Assembly: GCA_963402885.1 (NCBI GenBank)
Contig: OY727102.1
Span: forward strand, 8,618,001-8,682,000
Length of the DNA stretch: 64,000 nucleotides
From: Antedon bifida
Lineage: Eukaryota; Echinodermata; Crinoidea; Comatulida; Antedonidae
Direction: 5' to 3'
Shown: piece after piece, positions 27,101-37,570 of the stretch
Numbering within the stretch: the first letter of the stretch is position 1
How the letters are laid out: the number at the start of each line of letters is the position of its first letter
The notes under the pieces: model-generated
The model's database searches: none
Seen by the model: only the letters and a program-made list of their open reading frames with translations
Told to the model about the DNA's origin: nothing
Made by a program: the position numbers and the translations under genes

Positions 27101-30100
27101 ACACCACATTTTTTACAAATTACATTTATTATTTTTTATTAGGTTTTATTTTTTTTTGGCTAAACAAGCCCCATAATATTTGTTTTCAAATTAATAAAAT
27201 TATATAATGAAGCCAAACTTACTGTGAATCCAATATACCAGCAGTTCTGTTATTTACAATTCCGTCACTTTTATGTCTTTTCTAAAAAAAAAACAATAAT
27301 AAATGTAATTAATTTTCACGTAGTAAAGTAATACTTATTAAAAGCAATAAATATGTATATTAATTTTTTATTATTCATAACGTTGTTATAAATTAAAAAT
27401 ACCCACAAAAATAATGACTGCATAATTTTTTAGGAAAAATTCTTTCTATAAAAAATGTAATCTTCTGATATTTACAATTTACTTCAGGAGGCAAATGCAG
27501 CATTAAGAGGACACCTTCAGGACCACAAAAAAGTTTCCCTTTAATACCTACAGTACTGCAGGATGTCCCCTGAAGAGGGTTGTAGTGTTAACACATATAT
27601 TTTCCCACATTCATTTAAAAGTATTGTAATACATAAATATGGGTATGTCTTAAGGGTTGTACTTTAGTAAAGTAAATTTGTGCAACCTATATGGAAATTT
27701 ACTCAAATACTGTAGTATGTGTGAATGTGAAATAATTGTGGACATTTCTCCAAGACACAAACTGTATCAACTCGCAAATATTTACCAATTAATTACACTT
27801 TTGTTTTAATTACATACTTACATAATCATCAATGCCATCTTTTACTGCGGATACCGTAAGTACAAACAAAAGTGGTAAAGCTGTTGTCACAGGATTCAAG
27901 GATGAGATGACATCAATGAACTACACAAATATTAATACAAAATGTTAATATTTTCATCTCCTTTTTCAACAATTTAAAGCCAAGTTTTTGTATGTTTGTT
28001 AATTTTGTTGAGCAAGTAAAAATGGCCAGGTGGTTAAGGCTGTTTACCGTACCTAAGGAGCCAACAATAACGGCATGGGTTCAAGGCCGACTCACTCCTA
28101 GTTCTGATGGTGGAACAAGTCTTCTCAAATAAGGACTATAAACCATACAACCCAGTTCATTTTTCGTAATGACTAGGGGGTTATCCCGGTGAACTGGTTC
28201 ACAAAATAGCCCCTGTATCAGAGGGATTACCACCTACCTGATAGGATAGTGATTAATACTATTGATAATCCTAATAAAACAAATTAAATTATTTGTTAAA
28301 GTTACCTGCAATATCAACAACATCAAAAAGTAGAAATTCGCTATTCGCAAAAACTGCTCCAAGAGATTGATTGGTAAAAATGTGAGGAGGTTATACTTGG
28401 AAGTTTTTATATAATTATCCTGCAAGAACAAAATATTTTAAGAGTAACCAAATAACCTCAAAGAAACTACCATCAAATGGTTAGTATGAATGTAGTTTAC
28501 ATTTCAAACTTTAAATTGATAATTGATTTGAACCAGAGGAATTGGTCTATACCCCATGTTCAAATAATTTCCTCTGGAAACATTTAACTATTTTCACCAG
28601 TGCAACATAGCCACAGCATACACAACACCATCTTTTGCTATGCTACACAACACCATAGTGGGCCGCTTAAATTATTAGAATCAACTTATTTTTCACATTT
28701 TTAACAGTTTAAACAATTTATTGCAATAGACCCATGATAGTATTTATCTTTAGTTGTGTGCAATGCGTCTCTACAGCTCACTATGTTGGTCGGTTGGTCG
28801 GTAAACACTAACTTGAGCACGCGACTGCAGCCATGTATATGGCCTTGTTAAATAAAATGAAGGAAAAATGTCTTCATTCAAAAAATAAAAATCACTATAC
28901 AAAACGTCACCTTATTAATTTCATTGTATCAATCGTCTTTAATGTTTAGAAAACTAATCATACTTAATAATATCTCATTATTAATCATTTAGTAAAGTGA
29001 CTCATGGGCTTGTTATGAAACGCCTACAGAATGGATTAAAATAATATGAACAGAAATATCAATCATGACAAATAACTGATGAATGGCAGTACGGATTAAT
29101 ACAAGAATCATGTTCACAGGACTTGACTGAGTACTTTGTGCCTAGTAGCATCTACAATACAAAAACGATAATTATTAGTTATTAGTAGGAGTCTGATCAC
29201 TGTAAAATTTATTGTACGTAATGTAAAGTGCATGAGGTTATGTAAAATAAGATATTTTAACAGCAAAATACAGGTACTACCTTCGCACGAATGCAATTTG
29301 GACTTCACTAGTATCTTATAATTAAAGACACCTTCCCTACAATTTGTGACGTTTTGTAAAAATAATACATATATATTACTTTAAAAACATTAAACCAGGT
29401 CATTCCTTGTCTTAAATGTACGTTTTATGGAAATTATGATAAAAAGTGAGAAACAATGCACTACCTAAGTAGCTCGCGGCGAATGACCTCTCAGGGACGG
29501 TCTTTAGGTCTAGCCTAGCTAGGCTTAGCTTTGTAGGCCTAGCTGGTAAACAGCAGTAAAGTATGAACATCGTACGCTAGCTATAGGCATAGCCTGATGT
29601 TGTCCAGGGGCGCATTTATAGAACACGCATATTCAACATGCCTACGAGACGTGTGTTGTATCACAACGAGAGATTCTGTGTAATGAGATTTTAATTGTGA
29701 AAAAGGCTACTTGGCTGTATCCTAAAATTATCCTACAACACGCTAAAAGTTAAAGACGTTTTCAAATGTAGGGTGTTGTATAAACGCAGCCTAGTTAAGC
29801 TGCATTAATTGTCTATCTGTTTTTGGCAGAATCCCAGTACCGTTGGTCCATTTGTTTTGGGCTTCACGGTTGATCGAAAGTGGGTGAATCACAGAAGAAA
29901 AATGAAAATGTAAATCTGTGCGCAATGCATTCTGGTATTTATAGCGGACCGCTTAAATTATTAAAATCAGCTTATATTTCCAATTTTTACCGTTTATAGA
30001 TAAAAAAAATATCATAGGCTCATATATTTAATTTTAAATAAACTGCAGTTTGCAGAAAGAAGATGAAATATGACATTCGGATTTACAACACAGAAAATGT

Positions 30101-33100
30101 AATCTGGGCCTTCAAAAACCAAGGCATAGAAACCTCATACATCAAAATTATCAAAGAAATCTATACCAATGCCACAGCAATGATACAACTTCACCAAGAC
30201 AGTGAACCCATTTTCATCAGAAGGGGAATTCTTCAAGGTGACACCATATCACCCAAACAATTCTCGAGGAAATCTTTAAAAATATGGATTGGGAAAATAA
30301 AGGTATCAACATAAATGGAAGAAAACTTAGCCACCTTTCGCTTTGCTGATGATATCATTATCATTTCAAATACAGCTACTGAGATGGAGGAGATGTTAGC
30401 TGAGCTTGACACAGAGAGTAGAAAAGTGGGTATGAAAATGAACAAAAAAATCAATACATTCTGCCAGCTATGACATATGGAAGTGAAACATGGGAATAGA
30501 ATAAGAAATTCAAACCACACAAAGAAGTATGGAAAGAATGATGCTTGGGTTTTAACTTATTCTGGAAGCCATTGAGTTTTAGATATAAATTCATGTACAC
30601 CCTTGATGTAAAAAAATGTCATCATTCTTGTCATCATTCATTTTTGATGAGACATCATCAAAAATGGCCACTTGAATTTTAAAAATCAGGATTTGTTTTA
30701 TCTTTTTCTATCACATTCAACAGAGTGCATCTCAAGTTTTTTATGCTCAATTTTCACTAAAATTTCAATATGTGCTTGAATTATACTTTTCATGAGTGTC
30801 ACTGTCAAGCATGACTTCATGCCTAAAAAGTAAATTTACTTACACCGTAAATTTGAATATCCTACAGCTCTTCAGAAGTAAAGGTGATTTTGATGTTTAT
30901 AACTTATTATTATGAAAACTAATAAAATATAGTATGAATTCATATAAAAAAATAAGCCTATCGGATGTTTTTACGTTATCATATTGCTCAATTCATTATC
31001 TTCTGAAATTGTCATCTTCAAATTTATTTTGATGATGTCATCATACCAAAAAAATTAGAGCATGATGTGGCATTTCACCTATGCTAAACGATCGTTTAAT
31101 AGTACTTTTTGAAACATTTTTGTGTACGAAAAAAAAAAAGGTTTCGCGGATGAAAAAAAATCTAGTATACAAATTACCCTAAATGTTAGATATAATACGG
31201 CTCTGTACTGTGAAATACAACAGCGCCACCTGTCGTCTGGCCTCAGTTTCGTTTCTCTTTTAAACATTTGTGAACGAAAAAAAAAACGTTTCGCGGTTGA
31301 AAAAAATTCTAGTATACAAACTACTGTGAAATACAACAGCGCCACCTGTCGTCTAGTCTCAGTAAACACCACCGCGAGATATGCAACAGCAGCAGATTTT
31401 GTGTACGATTTGGACATATATATGTACTAATTTCATTCAAAAAGGCATTTGCGTTTTTAGGATTTTGATTAATTAATGGGGACATCCCTACAAGACGTGG
31501 AATTGTTGGAAAAACCATAATTAGCCTAGATAAGTTCCAATTGTCTGTCGAAGTTTTGCCTTTCAGCCAAGCTAGTACTTCTAGCCTAGGCCATGCTAGT
31601 ATTAGGCCTAGTCTAGGCGTTTTAGCCTTGCTAGGCCTAGGATTGTTTGGTCATTTGTTGACATTATTAACACTATAAAAGTAGGTGTGTTTATAAAATC
31701 CATATAAATATAACATTTAATATAAAATTATTGAAAACCAAATGTTACTGTTTTAATCAATGTGAATGAAATGTAGGCCTTGGCTAGGGCTACCTTATTT
31801 GATTCAAATGACAGGAATCTATTTAGATGTTATATAAAACAAATAATTAATGTTTTATATTCGTGTAATGGTACAAATAATGGCATTTGGTGAATAATGA
31901 AAGGTTAATATCAACTCGGCGTTACCTCGTTGATATATAACCTTTCATCATTCACCTCATGCCATTATTTGTACCATTACACTCATAAACATTCATTATT
32001 TGTATAATATGACACATAATAGGCACAACTCAGCACTAAGCATATAATGCATCAGGTCATAGGATTGCATACATCAATTTTTTGCGATCGTATTTTAACG
32101 TCAAGTGCATTCTTTCTTAAATTAAATGTCAGTAAAATTATAAAAATGATCACCTATAATTATTTTTTTGTATTGTTTTAACTGGTAATTGATTTTTTAT
32201 AATGTTAAACTGTATAAAAGTAGCTTTTCAAAATTAAAAATGCTTGTCTATTAGATTAGTATTACTGTAGAAACTATATAAAAACTGAAGAATTACTGTT
32301 AAATTCTAACAGTAGGTGTACAAAGAGTGAAAGAGGAATTCAGTAGACTGTGTATCGCAGTAGACAAAAGGAAATGCCTAATGCGTAATATTCACAATTG
32401 AATTATCCTTAAAATGAGGTTCAATACCGGTATTTGGTGTTCAGAAATAGGTCGTTGCTAAAATACATCAGATCATGTGTCCTTCACTATGTACAGTGCT
32501 TATACTATTAATGAATTGTTAGAAAGGCTCAGTTTTCTTTTTATTGTGCCACGAACGAGTGAATCAACAATTTTACAAATACTAAAAAGTATTACTTTAT
32601 TTTATCATGCTTTAAATATAAATTTTTATTGACTTGCCATTGAAAATATCAAATTTTCACACAAAATATTAAAGGAATATTTATTGCTAATAATGTTGAT
32701 GCGGGGGTAACGTCAAATTAAGTGAAAATGCCAAGTTAGGTTCACATGGTCTCTATCACACAAGGCTAGGTCACCTAATTTTGCAGTACGTTTCCAAATA
32801 AACACGCTCAAACGTTGAGTGTGAGTTATGGGATGCCATCTCTGCATTTTTTACTAGTAATAATTTGATTTGACGTTCTCTTCTGTTGAATGGCCCCCGT
32901 CGGTACATTTCCCGTTTTTATATGTTCGTTTTTATGTTTTTGTTTTCAAATTAAAATAACTAGTTGTTAAATATAAATGTATTCTGTTGTTCTATTGAAT
33001 ATACTAGATGGTTGTGCACACAGATGGTTCTCGAATACACAGTAATTTTAGCATAGAAAATGGCGATTTGAAATGTACTGTAGGACTATAATATAGGCCT

Positions 33101-34445
33101 ACATGTTGTTTTAGTATTTAGTCAAATATTTTTGTCAATTATTTTAAAATAAAAAAAAAGAAATAGCACACAAAATACCTTATTTTACTTAAATTAATTG
33201 ATTGATTTGATAGGATAAAAAGATTATTGATTCCTAGAACGAGTCCATGTTATGGACAACATCAGTTGGGAATCATTCAATTTTATTAATGCATTTCTGA
33301 TGAAATAATTATATAATAATTACAAAATATAATTAACACTACGAGTATAATGATCTTGTGCCACAATTCAAATTCTCTAGCGATTAAATTCATAATCAAG
33401 TATATTGAATTGACATAAGTACGAAGCTGTTTATCTCATAGCGTTTATTGATTCATGGCCATGCACGACAGTGTTGTAGTTAGCTTCTTTCTACCTAGCC
33501 TATTGATTGCACTATGCTTGGCCAAACAACTACGCACATTTATAGCCATAGCCATGTGTTCATTTTCCCACTGTACCAACTTCAACAGTAATACGATTTT
33601 GATGATGAAGTCAATTAGATTATGAGCTAAATGTGTTTTAAATAACGATTAATATAATTATTATTTTATATCTGATTAGTATTAGTAAAAAGTACAATAT
33701 TGATCATTGACTTTTTACCAATATAGTATTCCTCAAATTTATCTTTTTTTAAATTATTGAGTGTAAAATATGATGTTTTGACATATGAACTTTGAATTTG
33801 CATTTAAATCAGGTGACAAAACAGAATAGAAAATGACTAGAAACCCTAGTAAGTTTCTTTCGGCTCGACTATGAAAACTAGGATTGGTGGCACAAATTTC
33901 CCCTTAACATCCCTAAGGCAACCTCACTTACACTTTTTAAAGCCAACTCAAGATCTACCAAGTGATGATGATGTCAGACATGCCTGATTCCTTGTTAAAT
34001 TTTGGAATTGTTTTTATTTCCTTTCCTCTTTTTTGATCTTTGTTTTGTAATGTGTATTATTGATGTAAGAAATGAAATTTTAAGTACTTACTGCATACTG
34101 AAATTGAGAATTGTACGTTCTGTCATTAGCCTTCACAGCCCGTCCCCAATCTTCTTCTAAAAAAAAAAGAAGTAAAAGTTATAAATTATATTCGAACAAC
34201 CCTAACCAGACACTCTCATTCAGAAATAGATCCAAAATTCTTTATATTTAAAACTAACACAAAACCAGACTTTACCGAAAACAAGATGTTTTGAGTTTAA
34301 TAGTCCAAAGGTAGGCTTGTTATTACAATTTTATTTGTTTTTCAGCAGGTTTATGGTTTGAGTAACACACTTTGGACACTTAAAACATTATTTTTCAAAC
34401 ACAACAATAGATAATATCAATATAGTTACCTAGGACTGCAGCCAT
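8506..34445 (-). CDS. ATP8B: ATP8B-type P4-ATPase (phospholipid flippase catalytic subunit), complete, 23 coding exons
   Basis: Flips phospholipids from the outer to the cytoplasmic leaflet using ATP, normally with a CDC50/TMEM30 partner. Exons, 5' to 3' on the minus strand: 34445-34430, 34156-34092, 28419-28306, 27920-27822, 27281-27223, 25315-25157, 24712-24630, 24457-24210, 23645-23455, 23337-23175, 18377-18288, 16370-16205, 14750-14671, 14524-14303, 13913-13816, 13252-13114, 12439-12128, 11886-11703, 11222-10999, 10827-10744, 10540-10399, 9580-9477, 9171-8506. They sum to 3708 nt (1235 aa plus stop) with all phases matching. Motifs: DGET at 170-173, PISL at 339, DKTGTLTQ with phospho-Asp 392, SPDEAALV at 493, KGAD at 559, TGDKQ at 673, GDGANDVSM at 819, [11 protein letters not shown] at 1171. 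The order and lengths follow vertebrate ATP8B2/ATP8B4. The start is the first ATG compatible with the exon phase, but the frame stays open upstream to the exon's acceptor, so a longer N-terminus from another exon is possible. Confidence 0.95.
9780..10070 (+). mobile_element. Non-LTR retrotransposon 3' end with short-repeat tail
   Basis: Non-coding DNA ending GGGCGGGTTTCCCGCTG, then ATGAAATAAATAAATAAA. A hairpin-like terminus followed by a short A-rich microsatellite is typical of LINE 3' ends. A second tail-like end lies at about 10145-10225. Both are inside an ATP8B intron. Confidence 0.4.
10999..11222 (-). CDS. ATP8B: ATP8B exon: TM5-TM6 region
   Basis: Encodes about residues 830-904: [33 protein letters not shown] and [15 protein letters not shown], near-identical to vertebrate ATP8B proteins. 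Confidence 0.96.
11703..11886 (-). CDS. ATP8B: ATP8B exon: P-domain Mg-binding motif
   Basis: Encodes about residues 769-829, with [14 protein letters not shown] and [11 protein letters not shown]. The Mg-binding Asp residues are intact. Confidence 0.96.
12128..12439 (-). CDS. ATP8B: ATP8B exon: hinge and acidic insertion
   Basis: Encodes residues 665-768. It starts [20 protein letters not shown], then diverges, with a strongly acidic stretch ([19 protein letters not shown]) where vertebrate ATP8B2 has a variable serine-rich linker, and rejoins the family at [10 protein letters not shown]. Confidence 0.93.
12505..12650. repeat. Fragment of the repeat that surrounds the tRNA-like element at 60.7 kb
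   Basis: Shares TTGGATAG(T/C)GACTCTTTAA, GGAACAGCACTA and CTCAATTGTACG with about 60830-60990, in the same orientation. It lies in an ATP8B intron. Confidence 0.55.
14001..14108. repeat. 20-bp minisatellite, five full units
   Basis: The consensus unit CAACACAAAACAGCAAACCG repeats at 14001, 14021, 14041, 14061 and 14081 with one to four differences per unit, then decays. The copies are contiguous, without spacers. It is in the ATP8B intron between exons 14303-14524 and 13816-13913. Confidence 0.9.
14303..14524 (-). CDS. ATP8B: ATP8B exon: nucleotide-binding domain
   Basis: Encodes residues 512-585, with [15 protein letters not shown] and the KGAD ATP-binding motif. A whole number of codons (74), phase 0 on both sides. 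Confidence 0.95.
14896..16189 (+). mobile_element. Harbinger-type DNA transposon, internally deleted
   Basis: The terminal inverted repeats read TACCCCCATCTCACTAGAA (left) and its complement on the right. The element carries two remnants of a PIF/Harbinger transposase (see next entry). It lies in an ATP8B intron; its right end is 15 nt from the exon at 16205-16370. The flanking triplets (TAA left, CTA right) do not match exactly, so the target duplication is eroded or the ends are slightly misplaced. Confidence 0.85.
15226..15735 (+). pseudogene. Harbinger transposase remnant
   Basis: An open frame at 15226-15624 has [31 protein letters not shown] and [11 protein letters not shown], typical of the N-terminal half of the nuclease. 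Downstream, in other frames, come a [11 protein letters not shown]-like segment (around 15640-15680, holding the first acidic residue of the DDE triad, then a stop) and a [15 protein letters not shown] segment (around 15690-15735). The region between them and the rest of the catalytic domain are missing. Non-functional. Confidence 0.85.
18045..18115 (+). repeat. Fragment of a dispersed element (GGGCCGTAGCCAGGAT...)
   Basis: GGGCCGTAGCCAGGATCTG followed by a G-run and TTTGGACACC is a motif I recall as a recurrent repeat end in several invertebrate genomes. Only one end is evident here. It lies in an ATP8B intron. Confidence 0.35.
18475..20300. repeat. Inverted repeat pair bounding about 1.8 kb
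   Basis: About 55 bp at 18475-18530, containing GAAATTTGGTATGGCAA and TTGCAACTTTT, is present in reverse complement at about 20235-20300. The interior has no coherent open frame and holds one copy of the 3655-family repeat (18840-19290). It may be an old non-autonomous transposon into which other repeats inserted. Confidence 0.5.
20550..22870. other. CpG-richer, gene-free stretch inside an ATP8B intron
   Basis: Unlike the surrounding AT-rich DNA, 20560-21060 and 22250-22870 contain many CG dinucleotides (for example GCCGGCCGTCGG and TTCGCGCGCTC near 20940) and a TGACGTCG site near 20577. I find no convincing coding exon. Either an internal promoter or unrelated inserted DNA could explain it. 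Confidence 0.3.
23175..23337 (-). CDS. ATP8B: ATP8B exon: phosphorylation site
   Basis: Encodes about residues 345-399, including [19 protein letters not shown] and DKTGTLTQ. Asp392 is the aspartyl-phosphate residue and is intact. Confidence 0.96.
23455..23645 (-). CDS. ATP8B: ATP8B exon: TM3-TM4 with the PISL motif
   Basis: Encodes about residues 282-345: a hydrophobic TM3 rich in Ile/Leu/Cys, then VYLPWD, then TM4 with [13 protein letters not shown] in TM4 is the P4 replacement for the ion-coordinating residues of cation pumps. Confidence 0.94.
24210..24457 (-). CDS. ATP8B: ATP8B exon: actuator domain end and approach to TM3
   Basis: Encodes about residues 199-281, with [44 protein letters not shown] and LDKLMNKLV, all diagnostic of P4-ATPases. 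Confidence 0.95.
25157..25315 (-). CDS. ATP8B: ATP8B exon: actuator domain start
   Basis: Encodes about residues 118-171, with VGDIIKL and ETAELDG. The dephosphorylation motif DGET is split by the next intron (DG here, ET in 24630-24712). Confidence 0.94.
25690..26200. repeat. Dispersed repeat family, copy 3 of 4
   Basis: Opposite orientation to the copy at 3655-3995: ATGAATTCATATAAAA, TTGTCATCTTCATCTTTAAT and GATAACGTCATCATACCAAAA are shared with 30560-31060. Confidence 0.5.
28019..28290 (+). mobile_element. tRNA-headed SINE-like element
   Basis: Starts with TGGCCAGGTGGTTAAGG (A-box type) and has a B-box-like GGGTTCAAGGCC about 50 nt on, resembling a Leu/Ser tRNA head. An unrelated body with CCCAGTTCA...GTGAACTGG follows, then an AT-rich tail. 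It lies in an ATP8B intron beside exon 28306-28419. Confidence 0.6.
28306..28419 (-). CDS. ATP8B: ATP8B exon: first transmembrane entry
   Basis: Encodes residues 28-65. It has [20 protein letters not shown] and a hydrophobic run ending LMLLILQ, matching the conserved start of TM1 in class-1 P4-ATPases. Confidence 0.93.
29330..30055. mobile_element. Second copy of the 12-bp-TIR MITE, right end lost
   Basis: Collinear with 1025-1610 from CCTACAATTTGTGACGTTTT onward, with an insertion of about 20 bp and a longer right half. It runs up to the reverse-transcriptase fragment at 30063. Confidence 0.65.
30063..30565 (+). pseudogene. Non-LTR retrotransposon reverse transcriptase fragment
   Basis: The frame from 30063 has [18 protein letters not shown] and [15 protein letters not shown], the palm-domain QGD(T/P)ISP block. 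After frameshifts, [10 protein letters not shown] (catalytic FADD) appears near 30340-30370, then a [20 protein letters not shown] segment. A ...[10 protein letters not shown]-like C-terminal block follows near 30465-30495, brought close by an internal deletion. No endonuclease domain is visible. Decayed and non-functional. Confidence 0.85.
30560..31060. repeat. Dispersed repeat family, copy 4 of 4
   Basis: Ordered motif series shared with 25690-26200 in the same orientation, ending GATGATGTCATCATACCAAA. Confidence 0.5.
31105..31375. repeat. Direct duplication, unit about 150 bp, second copy shortened
   Basis: AACATTT, then GAACGAAAAAAA, GTTTCGCGG, TCTAGTATACAAA and GAAATACAACAGCGCCACC occur in this order from about 31111 and again from about 31263. 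The second copy lacks about 50 bp between TATACAAA and GAAATACAAC. Confidence 0.75.
31832..32009. mobile_element. Foldback (near-palindromic) MITE
   Basis: Two arms of about 80 bp each (31832-31915 and 31931-32009) are inverted copies built on GTAATGGTACAAATAATGGC and GATGAAAGGTTATATATC, separated by about 15 bp. The RNA or single strand would form a long hairpin. A decayed relative is at about 34810-34948. Confidence 0.8.
34430..34445 (-). CDS. ATP8B: ATP8B first coding exon (initiator ATG)
   Basis: The ATG at 34445-34443 gives MAAVL and one base before GTAACT; it joins in phase to [20 protein letters not shown] acceptor near 34488 opens the exon, so transcription starts further upstream. 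The frame upstream of the ATG has no stop within this exon. Confidence 0.7.
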
Positions 34446-37324
34446 TGTGAATCTGTTAGTTCTGTCCGCTATGAAGGGCAAATCTGCAAGTTTAAAAAAA
34501 GTATGTTTTCAGGTTTTTCTCCAGCTGTACAAAAAAAAATCATTTTTTCAGATTAGAAATCATAACGTTTTAATCAACATATGGACAAAATAATTGCCAT
34601 ATTGACAGAATGTACCATTTCTGGGCAAACTATGTTTTGTTTTTATGGTGATGAACATCTAGTGTGATTGTTAACTTTGATGTAAAAGAATATTGATTGG
34701 ACGATTGTGGGTCTCGCATATGGAAAAAAACAGGCCATGGCGAAAATGCAATAGTAGCGCCAAATTTTTGCTTGACTTTAAGTTTGACATAAAAATGTTT
34801 TATATTTGCAAAATGGTACAAATAATTTGGTGAAAGATAAAAATTTTTTTATATTTTCACTCAAATTTCATATGAAAATAACCTTTCATCTTTACCTCAT
34901 GACCTCACTTCATGATACTGTAAACATTCATTATATTTGTATATTATTTGATATTTATATTGCTGCTACTATTATCTTGTCATATCTTTGTTGAGTAGAA
35001 TTTAATCCCATGACTTGGAAAATAATACTTGAATCCGTAAGTCAAGGTCAATGGTTATATTGTCACAATATCTATGTTCAGATGGGTCTGTTTTGTGGTT
35101 TTATCACAGGCTCAACAGTACAGTATTCTATACAACATTTTCATTATCACACCAGTTGATACATTTATAGTATAGATATGGTATATCAACACACCTGATT
35201 GTATTTGGAATAAGCCCTATTTAACAGAAAAGTGATATCTAATATGGTGATAATAAAAGCATTTGTATACCAACAAACTACTGATACTAAATATGGAAAT
35301 GAATACAGAAAGAATTTCAATTATTGTAGTACTGTAGGTTGACTGTATTGTAACTTTATATGTATAGTAAACCAGGCATCTTGCTGGAATAACACATTTT
35401 TACTGTAATATATAAGACTGTTTATATCAGTATATATAATATTGAAACAAATTTTATGAATATTTAGCTGCATCCACAATTTCTACCACCCAGTAAAAGT
35501 TTATTTTTTATTCTACTGTTTTAAATATAGATCTTGGTTATCCATTCCCCCATATAAAATCTATTCTTTTAACCTAACCTTTCTCCATCTACAAAAAGAA
35601 AGCTTGTTTGTTGTCTGATATTCTAAATTTTCTTTCACCCTAATATTTCTTAACTACGCTTCTTTTCCACTCCAAAGCCTAACTAGATCTTCTTTAATTG
35701 ATTAAATACAGGTACCTCTAACTTAATTCGTCAAAATTATTGTAACTTACCAAATCCAGCTAACTAAAACCACTGAAATCCATCTTATTAAACAAGAAAT
35801 AGTAGTGAAGACTAGATCCCAAAAGGGTTCCAAACCAAGTAGAATTTACATGAAAACGAACGATGCAAACTTTATTAATTAAACAGCACCTTGAGTACAG
35901 TAAAGCTACATGTCTTTAACAATAAGCTTTGCGTCAAACTTATCGACCATCAATAACCGTAACGAAAAGACAAAAAACAAATCAATAATTATATAAATAT
36001 TGGGATTCTGTTTCCTTAGAAACCAATACTTAAATATTATTAAAGAATAAAACTCATAATCATAAATCGATAAGGTTTTAATGCAATTTGTATTCAATAT
36101 CATAATAGAGCTTGAGTTTACACAAAATAATTCAGTTTAGACAGTTTACAGTCAATTTTTTTTTTAATATGCATTTTAATGTCACATAATAGTTATTCAC
36201 TTTGACCAAGAACTGGATTGAAAAAAAAATGATTTACCTGAAAAAAAATGTAAGTTAAAGCAGTAATACTTAAATTGTCTGTCAGACAATGGTTTTTGGT
36301 TAAAATTAAACGTTTGTTTTGTCTTTAACTTTATTACAACTGCAAAATGGCCGAATTAAAGTCTGATTTTATTAATCATTATTCATGTTTTTTGGGGACA
36401 ATACATCTTCAACACTTTGACTGCCAAACACGGAGATCTCTGTGTTTTTACGGTCACTCACAATCACCACCGCGCGCAGCAGTTCTAAATTGGGTAAGGT
36501 CATGGACATGGAGGATGGGAACCATCACAGAGAAAATCGGGCCCATTTCTTTATGGGCTCAATCGTCTTAATCGTTGATCGTACATGGGACCCACTGACT
36601 TAGAATCCTGTGTAGCATGCAACAGTCCTGGTTGATATGATTTTATTTATTCTTATGTTCTTTTTGTTACCAAAAAAATATACCATTTAGCAGAAACAGG
36701 TCTTTGTTTTTTGACAGTTAGTTTTATCTGCACAACAAACACCATGTGCATGTACATTAGAAAATATGCACATAAAAAGGATTAATCATTTTAATGTTGA
36801 TAAAACTATTAAAATATTTATAATTCTTTTATGTTTTATTACATTTTTATCACAAACTCGTGGTAAGAACACATTTAATTTATATTATGGTCTGTGGACT
36901 GATCGGCTTCCCTTTATTTTTAGAATGGGGCCAACTCCACTCCACCTCCCGATCATCGTCAATTGCTGACAGAGGTGGCCGAAAACAGCACCTGATCCGC
37001 ACTGTAGTTCATTTTATAATAAATTACAAACAAAACATTTAACTCTATAAAAGTAGATTTTATTAACAAATGTTTTCGAGAGATGAATAAGAAGCGTGAA
37101 ACGTTGAATGCACACGCACGTCCTCCGACTGCCTGGAAATACTGTAGGCATCCATCAAGATATTAACCCCCCAGCTGGTTACAGTACACAAATATTTGAA
37201 CATTTCACGAAAAACAAAACTATCGCCGTGTTAATATACAGTAAATAGCGCCACCAACAAAGGCAATAGTCTGCTAGAAAAACAAATGTCATCAAATCTA
37301 GTTATTCTTGCTTACAAGTACTAA
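34446..37324. other. Spacer upstream of the ATP8B start codon
   Basis: AT-rich, no supported gene. It contains the decayed foldback (34810-34948) and a GC-richer repeat fragment at about 36400-36610 that shares TTTATGGGC(C/T)C(G/A)ATCGTC with about 37950-37995. Part of it is probably the first ATP8B intron or 5' UTR. Confidence 0.5.
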
Positions 37325-37570
37325 TGCACTTGTCAATTGTATGACCCACCATACGACCCCCGGGAGAGGTGCGTCATTTGTCCGATGTGCGTCATACCTT
37401 ATGTCTTATGACTACCATGACTGACGGACATTGACACACCATTATTCATTGATTTGATGTACCATCTAGGTTTTTTTATGCACCCCTGCATCAATAATTA
37501 TTTGTATATGATGCACCCATGACGCACCTCTCCCGGGGTCATATAGTGGGTCATACAATTGACAAGTGCA
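37325..37570. mobile_element. 246-bp MITE with TAA target duplication
   Basis: The ends TGCACTTGTCAATTGTATGA and its complement are inverted over about 50 bp and include the GGAGAGGTGCGTCA block. TAA flanks both ends (37322-37324 and 37571-37573). A 3-bp TWA duplication is the hallmark of PIF/Harbinger insertions. Confidence 0.8.

Noticed and set aside
30063-30314. Independent 83-codon gene
   Set aside because: It is part of a decayed non-LTR reverse transcriptase with frameshifts and an internal deletion.
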